Below are positions 24,681-37,223 of a stretch of DNA of 64,000 nucleotides, piece after piece; position 1 is the first letter of the stretch; every line of letters begins with the position of its first letter. The DNA lies in the NCBI GenBank assembly GCA_039881045.1, contig JAYWVB010000076.1, positions 1 through 64,000 of the forward strand, read 5' to 3'. The notes beneath the pieces are model-generated. The model saw nothing but the letters and a program-made list of their open reading frames with translations, did no database searches and had not been told where the DNA came from. The translations under genes were made by a program, and so were the position numbers. The DNA is from Chaetomium olivaceum. Lineage: Eukaryota; Ascomycota; Sordariomycetes; Sordariales; Chaetomiaceae.

Positions 24681-25510
24681 ATGGGTTTCTTCTCCCCCGC
24701 CCCATACCACATTCTGAGGTATGCTCGCCACCTCTCACCACCCCCAAGATCAACACTCCTGACCAAACCCGACTCATGAGACTCACCATTGAACCCCCAA
24801 AATCTAGCTATGGCACCCTCCTCGGAACAACCGTCTTCCACGTAGGCACTTCCCCAACCCCAACCCCATCCCCACCACACCGCCTCTCACCCTAAACTCA
24901 CCATGAAAAAAACACAGACCTTCGTCAACGGCATCATCGCCTTCCGCGCCCTCCCCCGCCCCTACTTTGCCGCCCTCATGGCCCAGCTCTTCCCCGTGTA
25001 CTTCAGCATGCAGGTAGCGCTCCCCGCGGTGCTCGCGCTGACCTACACCTCCCCGCTCAGCACCAGCGGCATCGGCGGCAAGAGTGGCCTCGCGGGCGTG
25101 TTGGAGGCGTCGAACCGGTGGACGGTGCTGGCGCCGCTGGCGGGAGCGTTCGCGTGCGCGGCGGGCAACCTGGCGGTGGTGGGCCCGCGGACGACAAGGG
25201 TGATGGAGTTGAGGAGGGGGCAGGGTGCGTATTCTTTTCTAGTTGATGTTATTTGTTTAGCTCGAGGTTGGCTGCCTACTGAGAAGAGAAGAGGGGGGGC
25301 GAAGTCTTATGGGTTGTGCTGTGCTGTGCTGATGGCATGATAGAACGGAAGGACGGCAAGAAGGCGTACGACAGCCCGCCGCACTCCGAGGCGATGGTGG
25401 CGCTCAACAAACGCTTCTCGATCCTGCACGGCATCTCGTCGCTACTGAACCTGGGGACACTGGCCGCCACGGTCGTGTACGGCGTCACGCTCTCGTCCCG
25501 GCTGTCCTAG
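24681..25510 (+). CDS. TMEM205-like (DUF4149) membrane protein
   Basis: A small four-helix membrane protein. Hydrophobic segments are SYGTLLGTTVFHTFVNGI, FPVYFSMQVALPAVLALTY, WTVLAPLAGAFACAAGNL and LHGISSLLNLGTLAATVVYG. The RALPRPYFAALMAQLFPVYF block is typical of the TMEM205/DUF4149 family, whose biochemical function is unclear. Four exons: 24681..24718, 24808..24841, 24918..25224 and 25344..25510, giving 181 residues with every junction in frame. The first two exons are very short (38 and 34 nt) and easily missed by gene finders, but they complete the first membrane segment. It shares a divergent promoter region with ku80. Confidence 0.88.
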
Positions 25511-25964
25511 CCGCTCACGCAAAAAGAAAAAACGCAGTCGCTGTGATAAAGATTCGTCGGTAGTTATGCTCTATCCTACGCATACTCGGCGAAAGAAGGA
25601 AGAATTACAAAGTCCATAACGACGGCCGGGCCGGCGACCCATGGCCGGAGCCAATCCCGAGGCTCTTAATACCAAATAAAAAAGGAATAAAAAAAGTCCA
25701 AATAATCGGCCGGTTCTGTTGATCCCGGCATTTTGTCTTCTCTTCAGGAAATGGTCTCGCGACCCGAGAAGTGTCTCGATACCCGAAAAAGGCCCACCAG
25801 AAGAGAGAGATCGATAAAGAAGAAAAAAATAACGAAGAAGCCACCAACGCCAGAATGATGCTCGCTATAAATTGCACTCTCCCACCCGGCCCCACCGCAA
25901 GGGGCCAACCCAAGAAAAAGGAAAACCAACCCCAGAACCCAAAACCCAAAACCCAGAATCAGAA
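25511..25964. other. Convergent 3' region
   Basis: 454 bp between the stops of the TMEM205-like gene (+) and the orphan gene (-). It is A-rich near 25790-25970 and probably contains both 3' untranslated regions. Confidence 0.5.
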
Positions 25965-26678
25965 TCACCGCTTCGCCACCAGCTCCGTCAGCTTCTCCCG
26001 ATCCGCCTCCAGCCGCTTCTTAGTCTCCTCGAACTTGCGCGCGCGCTCCGCCGCCTCGGCCCGGTGCGGGGCGGGCGCTCGGGGGGCACCATCGGCTGCA
26101 TCCGGCAGTGCTTAACGTGGTAGTGCAGCGAGCGCTTGCATGGCGGCCGCGCCAGCATCTCGTCGAGGGTCGGCTCGTGCGCCGGCTTGGGGAACTCGCG
26201 CGACATGAGCTCGGGCGCCACAATGTACGTTGCCGAGACCGCCGCGGCGCCGGCGGCTGCTCGTCCTGGCCGGCGCCTGGGGGCCCGGTGGTTGGGGTCG
26301 CTCGTGGTGGTGGGCAGCGGCTGATGCTGCTGCTGGTGCTGTTGGTCCGGGGGCAGTGGATAAAGCCGACGAGGCGGTTGTCGCGGTCGAGGTTGTTGAC
26401 AGGGACGGCTGGCGATGGCTGTAGGGCGAGTTGGGTGCCAGGAAGTCCCGCTCGCTGGCTGAGGAGGCGGATGATTCGGCCGGCGAGGGGGGAACCGACC
26501 CGGCTGCAGCGCCGAATGCCGAGTTCGAGGGCATTGGTAGGTCGGTTTGCTTGGTTCCGGCCTGTCCGTTGGATTTGGAGAAGTCGGCGACGGACAGCGA
26601 AGGAGTGCCGTTAGGAGACGGGGCACGGGTGGCAGGCGGGGAGAAAAGGGAGTAAATGGATTCCCAGGTGAAAGGCAT
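25965..26678 (-). CDS. Small protein of unknown family with a C-x10-C motif
   Basis: I do not recognise this protein. It begins MPFTWESIYSLF, has a Ser/Pro/Ala-rich first half, then a well-formed segment (YIVAPELMSREFPKPAHEPT followed by a PPCKRSLHYHVKHCRM block with two cysteines ten residues apart) and ends in a charged helix (RKFEETKKRLEADREKLTEL). These parts lie in three different frames. One missing base at each of three places (a G/C run near 26279-26283, the GC-rich patch near 26240-26255, and the G6 run 26081-26086, plus-strand positions) joins them into one 238-residue frame that reads naturally. No splice sites can explain the changes. A second ATG at 26696 would add six residues. 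The twin-cysteine block suggests an oxidised or metal-binding element, as in small mitochondrial proteins, but this is speculative. Confidence 0.6.
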
Positions 26679-28405
26679 TGTGGGCGGCTTTTTCAAGGTC
26701 GGTTTGGAGTGGATAAGAGGGGTGGGAATGGTTCAAGCTTTGGACCTGAGCCCTAATTGCTGCTCTTTCCCAGGGTGTTCCCCGCGGTTTTTATCCTAGG
26801 TTATTTGGGAAGGTGTTGGGCACTGGTGAAACCCCCACGGTGAGGATCCACTTGATTTTGTATGGTGTTGTTTGTTCAAGGGTTGTGAAGGTAACGAGTG
26901 TGGGCGTGAGCGCCGACGTGGGATGAGTTCCGAAAAGAGTGGACGGTGAGGATCGAAAGCGAGTGGAAGTTGGAGACTCGGACTGGGTCGCTGCTGTTCT
27001 TATAGTGCCGCCGTTTGTAGATCACATACACGCTATGGGCTTCGGATTTGTTCACCGGGCGCGATGTCTCCGTGCACTACCTTAATGACGAAAGGTGGAC
27101 ATGAACTGTAATAAGGTTCTCCAGTAGGCGCCGTAGCTACAGCAAGGAGCAGGATGATTAAGCAGATACACGCACGCAGGCGAAGATACTTCCTGGAAAG
27201 AAGGGATGGAAACAAGGCCGGCGTCGGGGGGATAGCCAACTATCTATATACCTAGCCGTTTGGGTTCTGATGCCGACCTCCCTCTTCCACCTCATTTCTC
27301 AGACTGGCCACATGGCCCAGCCCAGGCCACGGGAAGCTCTCCCGAGACCGGCCTGCCAGGGGGGGGGGAGAAGACGCATCTCCCGCAGCGATTAACTTCA
27401 TTACCACGGGTGGGTATGGGTATGGGGTTTACGGTCCACCGAAATGGCCGGGCCAAGGGTCGTGCCTGGCTGTTTGGGGTTCCGTCCGGTGGCTTTTGAC
27501 GGTCGGCCATAGTCCGTGACCAGCTGTCAGAGCCTGAAAAAAGGCCGTGAGAGCGGTTGAAAGGCGCCCGCGAGTCCGAGACCCCCGTTTCATCCACAGC
27601 TGGCCTGCCATGCCTGCTTCACAATCACTTCGCAAACCCCACGCTTTGAAACAGACGTCCCTATTTGCAATTTTGGGGGTGGTCAGGTGAGCATTCTCGA
27701 AGTCGTTAGCGCGTGGGGCCCCTTGTTGAGGCTGGACCTGAACGTCCCGACCGGGTCTGTGGGACGCTGTCATTTGCCACCAAACCGCCTCAAAACTGAG
27801 CTCTCACTTGCGGCCCCCCACCTGCCCGTTTAGTGGAGGTCTGTAGTGAGCACATACATTGTATTTGTGACGAGAAGCGCTTGCATGCTGATGCCATCAC
27901 TAAGACAAACCTTGCTGCATAATCGGATGGCTAATGCAGACGCTGCAAAAGGCACTCAAGATGACGGCATAACTTATAATAGTATTCGTCAGACATTCTC
28001 TCCTTTTCCCTCGAGATTTCGCGTCATTCAAACCCCAGCAGCGAACAGACGGGATCCACTGGACAGGTGGGACCCGATTTCATTCCGAGATTCCCAACAT
28101 GCACTGAGGATCTGCCCGAGGATCTGACTACCACCCGTTTCTTGGCTGACAATCCGCGCCGCCTTCGAAGCCTCCCCACAACTCATCCCGCAACACGAAC
28201 AAACAACAACAAAACATGGGTACGTAACACTGTTGGCCATATTCTGCGACGCCTGCCCCAACCCGACTCCAAACCCCACCATCACCGACGACAACAAACG
28301 CTCAGTTGTGGAAACCGGTTACCGACAGCATTGTGTTTCCCGCGGGTTTCCCGCAACCGTGCCTGTACCGTCCGCTGCCCCTCCTCGTCTCCCCTCACTT
28401 CACTT
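26679..28405. other. Intergenic, no gene recognised
   Basis: About 1.7 kb holding the promoter of the orphan gene (left) and the 3' flank of the DUF1295 gene (right). It contains a G9 run at about 27361. Open frames are short and lie in conflicting frames. Confidence 0.5.
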
Positions 28406-29671
28406 CTATTTTTGCTTCTGGTTCTTCTCCTTCTCCTTCAGCTTCTTCTCCAGCTCGCTCGTCCGGATCACCTTAGGCACCTTCACACCAGGCGGCCGGT
28501 AGGCAGACACGCCAGAAGGGGTAAACATGCCCACCGCCCGCTGGTATTCGCGGTACTCGGCGTATTTCCCGGCCGTGATGAGCTCGGTCAGCCAGGTCGA
28601 GCCCTGGAAGAGCATGATGAGGAAGGCGGGCCCCACACCGGCCCAGTTGTACAGGGTCTTGCTTGCGTAGCAGCTCCACTGGTAGAGCACGAACCAGATG
28701 GTCTGCTCGGCCGCGAAGTTGGGATGCCGGCTGAACCCCCAGAGCCCGGTCGTGATGAAGCCCCGCTCGAGGTCAGCCTGCGTGAAGCCGCGGGTAACCT
28801 TACCGGTGTCTTTGTACTGCTTCTTGGCGGATTGGTAGACTGAGAGGGGTCAGTTAGTTTTGGCTGGTCTGTTTTCCCCACGGGGACACCGGGGCTTACC
28901 CCATTGTTGTTCGTCAGCGAGGTACTCGGTGAGCACTAGTCCCAGCTGGATGGCCACAGCAGCGATATCGGAGCTGGTGATTTCGGATTCGATGGTCGAC
29001 GCCAACAGAATGGTGTACACGGGCGCGGCGATCATAAAGAGCAGGATGCTCTGGATGAACGAGATGAAGGTCCAGTTGAAGACGTGAAACACGGCCTTGG
29101 GGACATGCTGCCGGATGATCTCCCTGGGGCGTGTCAGTGCGTGTTTCCCGTCTGGGGTTTGAACATGGTTTTGTCTGCTCACCACCGGTAGTCCTCATGA
29201 CCGATGCCGTAACCCCCCTTTCTCCAGTAGTTGTAGGTGAGACGAGTCTACAGTTCAAAGTCCCGGCGTCAGCAAACCAACCCATCCTCTCATCTACGCG
29301 ACCAGACTCACACTCCATACGGCGCTAAAGAGCAAAGCCGCATCGATGCGCTGCGAAGGTAGCCCAGCCAGACGTGCCCACACGTCAAAGTGTGCAATGT
29401 ATAGCGTCGGTAGGAGACTCCAGAACCGGTCCACCTGCGAGTAGTTGCGGTTTACCTCGGCGGCCACTAGGAACACGGCACCCAGAAACACAGAGATGGC
29501 AAAGCCGGATATGAGAGGGTTTGTCTCTATGTATATTTTCAAGATGCTCTCGCGCCCTGCAAAGACGTCGATCAGCTTCGCAGGGAGGTCGTAGAGCTGC
29601 GGGATGTAGGGCCCCACCGCCTTGGAGAAGTCGGCGCAATCTTCTAGCGTACGGATGGTTGAGAACGCCAT
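28406..29671 (-). CDS. DUF1295 / steroid 5-alpha-reductase-like membrane protein
   Basis: An integral membrane protein of the DUF1295 family, related in its C-terminal half to steroid 5-alpha reductases and isoprenylcysteine methyltransferases. The key block is LWGFSRHPNFAAEQTIWFVL; the R-HPN and Glu residues fit the cofactor-binding region of the superfamily. Hydrophobic segments include PLISGFAISVFLGAVFLVAA and FISFIQSILLFMIAAPVYTI. The C-terminus is a Lys-rich tail (ELEKKLKEKEKNQKQK). Exons 29671..29312, 29247..29183, 29123..28900 and 28839..28406 give 360 residues, all junctions in frame, with CTGAC branch sites. The substrate is unknown. It is divergent from top3 across 0.9 kb. Confidence 0.85.
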
Positions 29672-30567
29672 CTCGAATGTAAGTCTAATGGTTTTAGAGA
29701 CACAAGCATCTAGGTTCGGTGATGGCTGTGGTTCTTGGGATGGGGTGCTTTATGGCGAAGCCCTTGGTGGTTCAAAGTGTTGGCGTCATTGCTACCACGA
29801 TCGGATGCCGAAGAGATGAATCTTGGCATCGGTGGCCTTGTTTCAGGGTGTGAACTGGGTTGTCAGGCCCTTGCAGCACAGTTGACGACCGATGAGCTCG
29901 ACTCGGTTTTTGAATTCGCGTTACATCTCTGTATGAAACATCGGTAACACTCTCATTAATAATGGCCTTGCCCTCTGAGAGGTAGTTTGAAGTTGGTCAG
30001 GCAGCTCACAAAATCCATTAATGGAGAGGAATGATTCTGCTGTGTAATACCTGCAAGCCTGTGGGTCTCTGTATCTGTTGTAATTACGCGATGCAAACCT
30101 TCCAGGTTTCATGTATTCCAGTATTGAAATTCAACACTCTCTCAGCTTCACCGCGACGTGACTACAAGACAGACAAGAAACACGCGTCTACAGCCGCTGT
30201 TGGCCAAAAATAAAGACAAAAGAGCAAAGACTGTCTTTTCAGTTACAGCATGTTTATTTTAGGAGGATAAATGCCGTATTGTAAATTTCCAACCCAAATT
30301 GTTGGAGCTGTTCTTATTCTTTCCTTACCATCTTGAGTGGTGCTCAATTCACTCCGAGTCCATGATTTGAGTCTCAGCAAGGAGAGCACAGGATGCTCCT
30401 CCGGCTCAACAAAGTTAAGGTGGGCTTTCGTCGCAACTCACAAACTTATCGAGAAATAACAAAGACCACAAGACGGTCTCCCGACCACAGCTTCCCCAGC
30501 TTTGGTGCTCCTCCAACACTTTCGTTTTCGTTGCCATTCCAACACTGCCGCTAAACCATCACCGACC
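29672..30567. promoter_or_regulatory. Divergent promoter between DUF1295 gene and top3
   Basis: 896 bp separate two outward-pointing start codons. An AT-richer stretch lies at 29940-30300. No recognisable operator was identified. Confidence 0.5.
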
Positions 30568-32917
30568 ATGACGCGAATTCTTTGCGTCGCTGAAAAGCCT
30601 TCTATTTCGAAAGCAGTCGCTGGTCATCTTTCCGGCGGCCAATACCAGACGGTGAGTGCTTTCTCTCGGAGTGATCGCTGTTCACTAGGGGATGGAATGC
30701 CGTACTGACGCTGGCCTAGAACAACACTCGCGATGCTTACATCAAAAACTACACATTTGACTATGACTTTGGGCCACCATGGGGTCACTGCTCAGTAACC
30801 ATGACCGCTGTGAAGGGTCATCTCACAGCTGTCGAGTTTCCGCCCGACTACAAGCAATGGGAGTACCCACCGCCCGATCGACTCTTTGACGCACCCGTTC
30901 TGACGGTCATCCCACCTGTAAAGATACACCAAATTTCCGAATAGAAGTATGCCGCTTTGGATACTGACCCTCAAGACAGGACAACAAATCTATCGCAAAA
31001 AACATCGAAGATCAAGCGAGACGTGCCGACGCGCTTGTCATCTGGACCGATTGCGATCGAGAGGGTGAACACATCGGAAGCGAGATCAGATCTGCTGCGA
31101 GGAAAGGCAACAGCCATATTCAGATCAAGCGGGCACGGTTCAGCAACATCGAAAGAGCGTAAGCCGACGCCCGCATTGAAGCTCCTACCGCCGCCATACT
31201 GAACCTCTTTCTAGCCATATTCTATCCGCCGCCCGACGGCTCACTGCCCTTGATGACAAGCAAGTAGACGCCGTGTCGGCGCGCATCGAGCTCGACTTGA
31301 GGATCGGGTATGCCTTCACCCGGTTCCTGACCCTGAACCTTCGTCCTCTGGGAGGGCCTCTATCCAAGCTCACGCTTAGCTACGGTAAGACAAGTCATGC
31401 GCAAAGATCAAGCGTCCACCACTCTAACTGCTCTAGGGTCTTGCCAGTTTCCTACCCTCGGCTTCGTCGTTGATCGGTATTTCCGGGTCAAGAACTTCGT
31501 CCCCGAGACCTTCTGGGGAATCAAAATGATGCACGAGAGGGACGACATCAAGGTCAACTTCAACTGGTCCCGGCACCGACTGTTTGACCGCATGTCGGTC
31601 GTCATCTTCTACGAGCGATGCCTCGCGGCCAGGACCGCCAAGGTTACCAAGGTGCAGGAGAAGCCCACCAAGAAATGGAAGCCGCTCCCACTTACCACGG
31701 TCGAGATGCAAAAGATGGCCACCCGCTTCCTCCGTATGACCGGTCAGCAGGCCATGACGGTAGCCGAGAAGCTCTACAACAAGGGCTTCATCAGCTACCC
31801 GCGCACCGAAACCGACCGCTTCGACAAGGGGATGGACCTGCGGGCCCTCGTGCGCAAGCAAACCCAAGACAACCGCTGGGGCGCCTTCGCGCAGAACCTC
31901 GTCGACGGCGGCGGCTTCCAACAACCCCGGCAAGGCCGCCACGACGACAAAGCCCACCCCCCCATCCACCCCATCACCTACGCCGCGGCCGCGGCCCTCG
32001 ACGACAGCGAGCGGCGCGTCTACGAGCTGGTCACGCGGCGCTTCCTCGCCTGCTGCTCGGAGGACGCGACCGGCATGGCCACGGACGTCGAGGTGGCCTA
32101 CGGCGACGAGGCCTTCAGCGCGCACGGCGTCATCGTGCTGGCGCGCAACTACCTGGACGTGTACCCCTACGAGAACTGGACGGGCACCGCGCAGCTGCCG
32201 CGCTTCACCGTCGGCGAGCGCTTCGAGCCCACCGAGGCCATGCTCACCGAGGGTAAGACGGGGCCGCCGGGGTACCTCACCGAGGCGGATCTGATTGCCC
32301 TCATGGACGCGAATGGGATTGGGACGGATGCTACCATGGCCGAGCACATTGAGAAGATCCAAGAGCGCCAGTATGCGAGGACCGTGGAACGCGGCGGTGG
32401 CAACGCGGCGGCCGATGCAGACGGCGACGAACCAGAGCCCGCTCCCGCGCGGCGAGAGGCGGGCGCGGACGTGGCAGGGGCCGTGGCGGTCGCGGGGCGC
32501 GGGGTGGCGGACGTGGGGGGGAGGTGCAGGCCGGGGGGCGGCGGTGGTGGCGTGCGGGAGTTTATCCCGACCAGTCTGGGGGTGGCGCTGATCGAGGGGT
32601 TCGACCGCATGCGGTTCGAGACCAGCCTGGGCAAGCCGTTCCTGCGCAAGGAGATGGAGCTCAAGATGAAGGCCATCTGCGAGGGGCGCACCACCAAGCA
32701 GGCCGTCCTGCACGAGAGCCTGGGCGAGTACCGGCAGGTCTATGACCAGTCGCGCGCCGAGCTCAACATCCTCAAGGCAGTGAGTGGCTGCCCTGTTTTT
32801 TTTCTTGTTGTGTTTGGTCACTTTTTACTGGATATTCTGTCTTTTTCTTTTGTCTTCCTCTCGGCTAACACAATCCAATAGGCCTGCAGGCAATATGTCT
32901 TCCAGAACGGAGGATGA
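30568..32917 (+). CDS. top3: DNA topoisomerase III (type IA)
   Basis: Top3 is the type IA topoisomerase that works with a RecQ helicase and Rmi1 to dissolve recombination intermediates. The Toprim domain opens with ILCVAEKPSISKAVA and carries the acidic triad in WTDCDREGEHIG (about D118, D120, E122). The catalytic tyrosine is in GFISYPRTETD (about Tyr331), and ANGIGTDATMAEHIEKIQ is the usual downstream block. Six exons: 30568..30651, 30720..30917, 30980..31158, 31215..31384, 31437..32779 and 32882..32917 give 669 residues, normal for the family. The last exon encodes only 12 codons. A Gly/Ala/Asp-rich insert of about 60 residues (around 32390-32550) precedes the conserved FIPTSLGVALIEGFDRM. 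No zinc-finger tail is present. All junctions are in frame. Confidence 0.96.
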
Positions 32918-35900
32918 CGAGTCAATCCCGCATGTCGACGCCGTCCTCCCCCCCACCTGGCACCCCCCACCATCGGGCAAGCATGCGGTTGTGCGGCTTC
33001 GAGAATGCGGGGAATGTGGCATTCTCCTGGATGACCCCCAACCGAGGGGCCGAGGGGGACGGGTTGCGGATAAGGTGCCTCGCCTAGCCTATTCTTACCG
33101 AGATGAACTGCAATTGGAATTTGACTTTGAGGGCACTAAGGCCGGACGATCTCGCGTGGTGAGAGAACGGGATGTCATGTGGGTTGGTGGTGGTGCAGAT
33201 GGATGGGGAACGCGCAGTCCCAGCCTGCCATGGCATCGCATGGCCTACGAACGCATGGCGGGGGGGTGGTAAGGTACGCGACCTACTTGGTACAGATCGC
33301 TCTCCCTCTCTTGTCTATCGCTCTCTTCCGAGAACCGGATGCAGTAGATTTAGTCCCCATAGTTTTGGTGAAACCCAATTCCGGTCCCGCAGAATAAACA
33401 GAGCAGCCAGTCACCACGGAGGCTGGCGCATTTCTAACCACTCAATTGGGACCGTGATGCAAAGGGTACAAATGGACGGGACCTCGGGACTGTCGGCGCA
33501 GAGCCGGTGCTGCCACACCCCTCTCGGGCGACAACGGGTCCGTTCTTTGGCGGGGGACCCACGGAGCCAACACCATCCCCGCGCTTGTGTGCACTTTCGT
33601 GGGCCTGCGTGTCCGGGACTGGCCCGACTTGTTGTTTCCGATGGGAGGGATGTCGTCCGTCCCATTGTGGATATCCAGGGGTGAGAAGACGCATGTTGTT
33701 CCTCAGACAAGCGGTCGGCCCCTCTCCATTTTGATCCACCCTACGCGTTGGCGGATCGCTGGTGCCAGGGCTGGGGCTGGAATTGGAGTCTGGCCCTGGA
33801 TCTGCTTCCTCCCCGTCCCCCGTCCGAAGCCGCTAGTGGGGTGATCGATCTGGGGTTCCAGGTTGTTCGGGATTGTACGGTACTGCGTGGGCCGGGTTGC
33901 AGAGCTTCACAACGTGGGGAAAGCGGACTGGATGATGGGACAGCCATTCCACAGCGGTAGCTTGTGCGCCCCTGGTAGTGATATGGAGTCTGGGGGTGGC
34001 AACAGTAACGGCGGTCACGACTCAGGCATTGCCCGCCCCGAGCTGGGCCTCAACCACATCCGTTCCCCGGGGTTGAGCCCTAAAGTGTTGAATCTCACAC
34101 GAAGAGGGATGATACGGATGTCGAATGTCCCCTGTCTGCCTTGTCAGCGGGAGAAACCCCAATCCATTATCGGACAGGCCGGAGGGTCAGCTGGGCGTGT
34201 GAGCCAAGGCAGTGCCAGCCCGCCCAATCGAGGAGCATCTTTGTTGCAGCTGGATAATCCCACGGTGCTGTCGACAGTTTACGGTACCCATGTGTACATC
34301 TCGAATGGAAAAGTCGAATGCCAGGGGATATGAGACAACAGCCTCTGATTGATTGCGTTTCCCGTCTTTGACTTTCCACTCGATTCCCTCCTTTTTTTCT
34401 TTCTCGTTTTTTTCCTCTTTTCTCTTTTCTTTTTTTTTCTTACTGTTCTTTTCGAGCGCCGATGAGCTAATCCGTCGAAACCAAAACCCCCACAAGGAGA
34501 GTCGGCAGACACAGTGACAATATCTAGGAACACTCTTGATTAACCTGATTCGTCTTGAAGAGTCAGCAGGACGCGACGCTTTGCGGGAATATTCGGCGAT
34601 TCCCACTGCCAACCTCGCACCCCCAAGATCGATACGAGGGGTCAATGGCAATTGTGTGGAAGTCAATTTAGATAACCCTCACCACGGGGGGATTCCAGTG
34701 GAACGGGGGATGCACCATCTTAATTCACTCTGAAGGAAACAATGGCATCGAGATCGGGAAATTCCCGTTGCAAGCCTCCTGGGTGGCCTATCGAAGCACA
34801 TGACAAGGGGCTGGCTTCCAGTTGGTGGTTGGCTGGACGAGCGAAGAACGGACGAAAAGAGACACAAGGCGGGAATCTGAATTATCAGTGGACGGGACAC
34901 CTGGCGGGCTCTTTTGAAACGCACACACCGTCCGTGGCAGGATCGGCCATCCGTCATCGTGCCGGAAAGATACATCCAGGGACCTTGACGTCTGGGATAC
35001 GGCAAGAACTGGGCCTCGCACTGTACAGTGTCCCCGTATCAATGAAAACTCCACAGATAAGCGTCATTCCGGGGTTCGCACAATCGAGCTAAAACTTCAC
35101 ACCGATATTTAATGTTTTGCTTTTCGTTGAAACCCTAACGTTTGTGGGTGAAATTTTCTCGGTTCGCAAGAGCTAGACAAATTTGCAAACAGCGCCGCAG
35201 CCAGTGGTCGCAGAGGGGTCAGGGCCAGGGCCAAAGAAAGAGCTGAAACTGAATCTCGACGGCGAAGCCGACTTAGCCTCCGAGTCATCGCCATCCCTTT
35301 GAGAGCCAGTTAATGTGCTGTGTCGGTGACACTGTGCTGCAACTGGCTTTTTGTCGCACACCACTTCAAGCCGTTTTCGTTCTCGCTCCACTGTGTGCAC
35401 ACCCATGCCACAAAGGCGGAGAGTGATGGCTTGTCCCCTTTCGGCCAAGCTTCTGCAGGCATGGGTGGGCTTCTGGTCTGGGCTGCCCAGTGCCAACTGT
35501 GAATTGGCTGCAGCCATCAGCAACACACGCTGCGAGGTACACATGTACCTGCCTTGTAGTCATTGTACATTCCCTGACCTGAGCACAAACCTTCCCATCC
35601 GGCGCCGCCCAGGCACACATGGTCTGGTTTATTACTGCCCTGGCCTGCCATTCCTGGCCCTTGCCCTTTTCTCTTGCTTCTTCAAAGCAACAACAACACG
35701 ACTATTTTCACACTTGACTTTCCATCGAGAGAGTCATCTCTTGTCACAGAAGATCATCCGCAGCAGCTCTGCCATTTTGCCCACCGCCCTTTTGCCCGAC
35801 AAGCCTCGTCTTCGGTCAAAAGCTGTTCAATACAAAGCTGCGCATTGCTTCAGACATTTGTGAGTGTGACTCAGTCCTCCAGTTGTTGGAGACGCCCCAT

Positions 35901-35981
35901 CCCATCCCATCCTGTCCCTACCTAGCGACCGCCACCGGTCGTCTACAGCGACAGCGACAGCGACATCACCAACAAACAGCC
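32918..35981. other. Large intergenic region upstream of stb3
   Basis: About 3 kb between the top3 stop and the stb3 start. It contains a long pyrimidine (C/T) tract at about 34376-34445 and ordinary mixed sequence. The last kilobase presumably holds the stb3 promoter and leader. I found no supported gene. Confidence 0.5.
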
Positions 35982-37223
35982 ATGGCTCGCGCGACCAGCA
36001 GCAGCCAGCGCCCTTCGATGCGCCGTACCGTGTGTGCCTCAAGAAGAAGTGCTGACACACGGCTACGCCGCATTGCAGATTCGTCTCGAAGCAAGTCGAC
36101 TCCTAGAACTGTCAACATGGCAACTATGGCATCTGCTGTCCGCGATATCGCGATGACCTCCGGCCGAGACAACTTAACTGCTGTAGCGGCCCGGAGCGTC
36201 CCTGTGACAAACAACCCAACCAATCCGACCGACCTCCCGACTCCCCCGAATTCCATATCGCCGTCGCTGCCTCCGCACGGGCTCAAAGCCCAACTACAGC
36301 GGGCGCGACTCGACTCGATCGATTCGGACTTGGACCTGATGGAGGCCGGGGGGGATCACGCTGCCGGACTTGGGTCACCTCCCTACGACTCGTCCGGCGC
36401 GATCACCCCGGCCATGCTGGCCAAGTTCCACCTGCCCGACATCCTACTGAGCCACGGCCCGCTGCCGATCCGGCATCTTATGGGCTACCTCACCACTTCA
36501 GTACCAGGCTTTGCCGGGATTGCTCCGGCGAAGGCGCGCCGGCTGGTCGTGGGGGCTCTGGAGGGCAAGGGAACCGGCAATGAGGGAGGAGGTCTGGATG
36601 GCGATGTGGAGTTTCTGAAGGTGGGTTGGGGCCGGTGGGACGCGAAGCGACGTGGCCAGCCTCCCCGGGGCTCGCTCTCGCGCCACGCATCACCCGGCGC
36701 CCACCCGAACAGCATACCCATCATCAAGACCCCCGGGTGGAGTACAGACCGGCTGCGCCTCGGCGCGAACCTCGGCACGAGCCAGGGCGGTTACTCGGCG
36801 GCCTTCTCGCACGACGACCGGTTCCTCGACACGGACATGGACATGATGGACCACGAAGCCGACAAGATGTCGCTCGACGGCTCCGGGTCCGCGTCATGCT
36901 CCGAGGCTCCCGATGACGACGAGATGCGAAGGCACAACGACGACCCGGAAGACGCGACTGACGACGAAGACTGGGCAGCCGTCGGCGCCGCTGCGCTCCG
37001 CGCATCATCGTACCAGGCCCAGTCCAACCAACAACTTCCCTTCAACAATGTACATACTTTTGGTGGCGGCATCCGCTCCGTCTCGACGGGCATGGCGCGC
37101 CCACCGCAGCTGAGCCCGTCGCCCCGCAACTTCAACTTTCCCTCATCGACGCTGGGAGCCGTGGCCGCCGACGCACAGGAGCGTGAGGCGGTCGAGGCTC
37201 TTCTTAGTCTTGGATCTATGTAA
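35982..37223 (+). CDS. stb3: Stb3-like DNA-binding protein (Sin3-binding family)
   Basis: Yeast Stb3 binds Sin3 and the ribosomal RNA processing element, controlling ribosome-biogenesis genes. The conserved domain is seen as FHLPDILLSHGPLPIRHLMG, then TSVPGFAGIAPAKARRLVVG. Downstream are LKVGWGRWDAKRRGQPPRGS and an acidic region with DDPEDATDDEDW; the C-terminus ends EREAVEALLSLGSM. The frame is uninterrupted, without a required intron. Two starts have good context: 35982 (413 residues) and 36117 (368 residues, MATMASAVRDIAMTS). The segment between them is basic and Ser-rich, so the shorter form may be the real one. A nuclear, TOR-linked role follows from yeast and is inferred here. Confidence 0.85.
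   Translation: MARATSSSQRPSMRRTVCASRRSADTRLRRIADSSRSKSTPRTVNMATMASAVRDIAMTSGRDNLTAVAARSVPVTNNPTNPTDLPTPPNSISPSLPPHGLKAQLQRARLDSIDSDLDLMEAGGDHAAGLGSPPYDSSGAITPAMLAKFHLPDILLSHGPLPIRHLMGYLTTSVPGFAGIAPAKARRLVVGALEGKGTGNEGGGLDGDVEFLKVGWGRWDAKRRGQPPRGSLSRHASPGAHPNSIPIIKTPGWSTDRLRLGANLGTSQGGYSAAFSHDDRFLDTDMDMMDHEADKMSLDGSGSASCSEAPDDDEMRRHNDDPEDATDDEDWAAVGAAALRASSYQAQSNQQLPFNNVHTFGGGIRSVSTGMARPPQLSPSPRNFNFPSSTLGAVAADAQEREAVEALLSLGSM

Noticed and set aside
31433..32821. 462-codon minus-strand open frame
   Set aside because: It lies exactly antisense to the well-supported top3 exon 5; high GC removes stop codons from the opposite strand.
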